From an uncultured Carnobacteriaceae bacterium (GTDB lineage Bacteria > Bacillota > Bacilli > Lactobacillales > Aerococcaceae), in contig CALHVK010000144.1 in NCBI GenBank assembly GCA_938039195.1, forward strand, positions 1 to 8,261: a stretch of DNA of 8,261 nucleotides, written 5' to 3'. The position numbers and the translations under genes are program-made. The notes beneath the pieces are model-generated. The model made no database searches, was not told the DNA's origin, and saw nothing but the letters and a program-made list of their open reading frames with translations. This document shows positions 7,040 to 8,261 of this stretch, in pieces; the stretch's first letter is position 1; every line of letters begins with the position of its first letter.

Positions 7040-7689
7040 CAACGTGGCATGATGTGATTGGTGGGGAGAAGGAAAAAGAGTATTTCCATGCAGTACGTTC
7101 CTTTGAACAAAGCGAGCGAAATCATCATAAAGTATTTCCGGCTGCTGAGAATGTCTTTAAGGCTTTGGAGCTGACACCGTTTGATAATGTGAAAGTGGTG
7201 ATTCTTGGTCAAGATCCTTATCATGGCGACAACCAAGCACATGGTCTTAGTTTCTCTGTTCAAAAAGGTGTTGCACTACCGCCTTCATTACTGAATATTT
7301 ATAAGGAACTTGAAAATGATCTTGGTATTCCAGTAGCCAAAAGTGGAGATTTAACCGCTTGGGCAAAACAAGGCGTGTTGTTGCTGAATACGGTATTGAC
7401 GGTTCGAGCACATGAGGCGAATAGCCATCGTGGTCAAGGGTGGGAGACTTTTACCGATGCGGTCATTACTTCTCTTAACCAAAGTGACCATCCGATTGTA
7501 TTTGTATTGTGGGGAAAACCAGCGCAATCGAAAGAAAAGCTGATTACCAATCCGAATCATTTAATTTTAAAGGCACCACATCCAAGTCCGTTGTCATCTT
7601 ACCGCGGATTTTTTGGAAGTAAACCATTTAGTCAAATTAATGATTTTTTAGAAAAAACAGGTCAAACGCCGATTGATTGGAGACTCTAA
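7036..7689 (+). CDS. ung: Uracil-DNA glycosylase, family 1
   Basis: This 217-residue repair enzyme (EC 3.2.2.27) cuts uracil from DNA, starting base-excision repair. The catalytic water-activating motif GQDPYHG places Asp60 as the general base. LSFSV follows, then LLNTVLTV with the uracil-reading Asn118, and SHRGQGWETFTD. The DNA-intercalation motif APHPSPLS contains His182, matching E. coli His187. Length and motif order are normal. The ATG overlaps the folA stop as ATGA, with GAGGAA inside the end of folA as ribosome binding site, so translation is probably coupled. It closes the five-gene group. The association makes sense because low dTMP raises uracil incorporation into DNA. Confidence 0.98.
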   Translation: MTTWHDVIGGEKEKEYFHAVRSFEQSERNHHKVFPAAENVFKALELTPFDNVKVVILGQDPYHGDNQAHGLSFSVQKGVALPPSLLNIYKELENDLGIPVAKSGDLTAWAKQGVLLLNTVLTVRAHEANSHRGQGWETFTDAVITSLNQSDHPIVFVLWGKPAQSKEKLITNPNHLILKAPHPSPLSSYRGFFGSKPFSQINDFLEKTGQTPIDWRL

Positions 7690-7696
7690 TCGATTC

Positions 7697-7746
7697 AAGC
7701 TTTTATAATCCATGAAGTTTATATCTCTTTAGAATAAAAGCTTTTT
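7697..7746 (+). terminator. Possible weak terminator after ung
   Basis: AAGCTTTTAT (7697-7706) and ATAAAAGCTT (7734-7743) form a perfect ten-pair stem running into five T residues (7742-7746). The loop is 27 bases and the stem is AT-rich, so termination may be partial. An alternative pairing of CGATTCAA (7691-7698) with TTGAATTG (7753-7760) overlaps it. Confidence 0.4.
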
Positions 7747-7752
7747 ATAGGA

Positions 7753-7781
7753 TTGAATTGTCTAAAGAAAAAGGATACTAT
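7753..7781 (+). promoter_or_regulatory. Predicted promoter of the small membrane-protein gene
   Basis: TTGAAT (7753-7758) and TACTAT (7776-7781) are 17 bases apart, a good sigma-A arrangement. The expected start is near 7788, about 32 bases before the chosen ATG at 7820. This suggests the gene is transcribed independently of the ung operon. Confidence 0.5.
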
Positions 7782-7807
7782 CTTATTATAGAAAAGAAGT
7801 GAGAAAT

Positions 7808-7813
7808 AGGGGG
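7808..7813 (+). promoter_or_regulatory. Ribosome binding site that fixes the small-protein start
   Basis: AGGGGG lies six bases before the ATG at 7820. It touches an earlier in-frame ATG at 7814 directly and falls downstream of an in-frame GTG at 7799. Only the 7820 start has correct spacing, and it also gives a normal signal peptide. Confidence 0.65.
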
Positions 7814-7819
7814 ATGAAA

Positions 7820-8089
7820 ATGAAATTTAAAAGTAAATTATTTTATATTGCTTCACTTAGTTTATTCCTTTTAGGATTTTATCTAAGGAATGCTGTCGTT
7901 GAAGCAGCTGAAATTCAACATGGATTTTCAATTAGTGAGTTCGTTACGAAGAAAGAATCACTAGAATTAGTAATGACCGGATTGACCGGACATGATATTT
8001 ATGACATCTTTGAGATTTGTTGTTTGGTTCTGACTATTGGTTTTATCATCTATGTGAAAATCAACGAAAAGAATAATAAAAATAAATAG
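7820..8089 (+). CDS. Small secreted or membrane protein of unknown function
   Basis: I do not recognise this 89-residue protein. From the ATG at 7820 it begins with a lysine-rich end and a hydrophobic stretch (about 7-22). A signal-peptidase-like VVEAAE site follows near residue 29. A polar middle (about 31-60, including ISEFVTKKESLELV) precedes a second hydrophobic segment (about 61-79) that holds adjacent cysteines 67-68. A Lys/Asn-rich tail ends the protein. The second helix plus positive tail looks like a C-terminal stop-transfer anchor, but there is no LPXTG motif. If the first helix is cleaved, a roughly 30-residue exposed segment stays tethered to the membrane; if not, the protein is a two-helix hairpin. 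It has its own predicted promoter and a strong terminator, so it is likely a real, separately expressed gene. A small immunity-like or regulatory membrane protein is possible, but this is speculation. Confidence 0.75.
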   Translation: MKFKSKLFYIASLSLFLLGFYLRNAVVEAAEIQHGFSISEFVTKKESLELVMTGLTGHDIYDIFEICCLVLTIGFIIYVKINEKNNKNK

Positions 8090-8097
8090 ATATTATG

Positions 8098-8126
8098 AAA
8101 GCTAAACGATTTGGTTTAGCTTTTTT
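8098..8126 (+). terminator. Terminator after the small membrane-protein gene
   Basis: A perfect ten-pair stem (AAAGCTAAAC at 8098-8107 with GTTTAGCTTT at 8114-8123) has a six-base loop and runs into six T residues (8121-8126). It starts eight bases after the stop codon and separates this gene from dinB. Confidence 0.92.
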
Positions 8127-8148
8127 GTTCTTTGATGAGCATTCCTTT

Positions 8149-8176
8149 TTGAATTTTTTTATATGAACGATAAAAT
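8149..8176 (+). promoter_or_regulatory. Predicted dinB promoter
   Basis: TTGAAT (8149-8154) and TAAAAT (8171-8176) are 16 bases apart. The LexA-type operator begins two bases after the -10 box and covers the expected start of transcription near 8183, so bound repressor would block initiation. Confidence 0.65.
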
Positions 8177-8177
8177 A

Positions 8178-8191
8178 AGAACAAATGTTCG
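8178..8191. promoter_or_regulatory. LexA (SOS) operator of dinB
   Basis: The sequence AGAACAAATGTTCG contains a perfect GAAC-N4-GTTC inverted repeat (8179-8190). It fits the Firmicutes LexA/DinR consensus CGAACRNRYGTTYG at every position except the first base. It lies between the -10 box and the dinB ribosome binding site, where a LexA repressor site is expected. Confidence 0.85.
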
Positions 8192-8207
8192 GAATGGAGA
8201 AGGATAG

Positions 8208-8261
8208 ATGCGAAAAATTTTACATGTGGATATGGATGCGTTTTTCGCATCGGTGGAACAA
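8208..8261 (+). CDS. dinB: DNA polymerase IV, N-terminal fragment
   Basis: The first 18 codons read MRKILHVDMDAFFASVEQ and continue past the window edge. This is the Y-family polymerase opening: Asp8 is a catalytic metal ligand and Phe13 aligns with the E. coli steric gate that excludes ribonucleotides. DinB copies past damaged template bases at low fidelity. GGAG at 8196-8199 precedes the ATG by eight bases. The promoter with an overlapping LexA operator shows it is probably SOS-induced. Only the N-terminus is visible, so integrity of the rest is unknown. Confidence 0.93.
   Translation, partial: MRKILHVDMDAFFASVEQ

Noticed and set aside
7799..7819. GTG (7799) or ATG (7814) start of the small membrane protein
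   Set aside because: The AGGGGG site is correctly spaced only for the ATG at 7820. The GTG has just a weak purine stretch upstream.
1..8261. CRISPR array, tRNA, rRNA, insertion sequence or phage attachment site
   Set aside because: I saw no regularly spaced repeats, cloverleaf-like sequences, transposase motifs or terminal inverted repeats. Nearly all sequence is accounted for by ordinary chromosomal genes.

Overview
This window is an AT-rich Gram-positive chromosome segment with every supported gene on the + strand. It most resembles the low-GC Firmicutes, probably Lactobacillales. The indications are an LPXTG sortase-anchored surface protein, strong GGAGG-type ribosome binding sites, a long-form (315-residue) thymidylate synthase, a Uup/YfmR-like ABC-F ATPase, and a Firmicutes-type (GAAC-N4-GTTC) LexA box. 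I cannot name a genus from sequence alone; a Carnobacteriaceae- or Enterococcus-like host is a guess.

Layout. Bases 1-30 are the last codons of an upstream gene, closed by a hairpin terminator (40-69). An AT-rich intergenic region follows, with a plausible sigma-A promoter and a small dyad. It leads to a monocistronic 527-residue cell-wall-anchored adhesin-like protein (305-1888) that ends at a very clean terminator (1902-1935). The T-run of that terminator abuts the extended -10 promoter of the next unit. That unit is a tight five-gene group: fhs (1987-3654), an ABC-F ATPase (3675-5564), thyA (5579-6526), folA (6542-7039) and ung (7036-7689). Gaps are 20, 14 and 15 bases, then a 4-base ATGA overlap. 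A weaker possible terminator follows ung. A small secreted or membrane protein of unknown function (7820-8089) has its own promoter and a good terminator (8098-8126). The window closes with the first 18 codons of dinB (DNA polymerase IV), preceded by a promoter and a LexA/SOS operator.

How the genes work together. Fhs charges tetrahydrofolate with formate. ThyA uses methylene-tetrahydrofolate to turn dUMP into dTMP and releases dihydrofolate, which FolA reduces back. Ung removes uracil that enters DNA when dTMP is short. The group therefore joins one-carbon supply, thymidylate synthesis, folate recycling and uracil repair, with a ribosome-associated ABC-F protein embedded among them. DinB, under SOS control just downstream, extends the DNA-maintenance theme but is a separate transcription unit.

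I found no clear previously undescribed multi-gene system. The least explained parts are the ligand-binding region of the surface protein and the 89-residue membrane protein.
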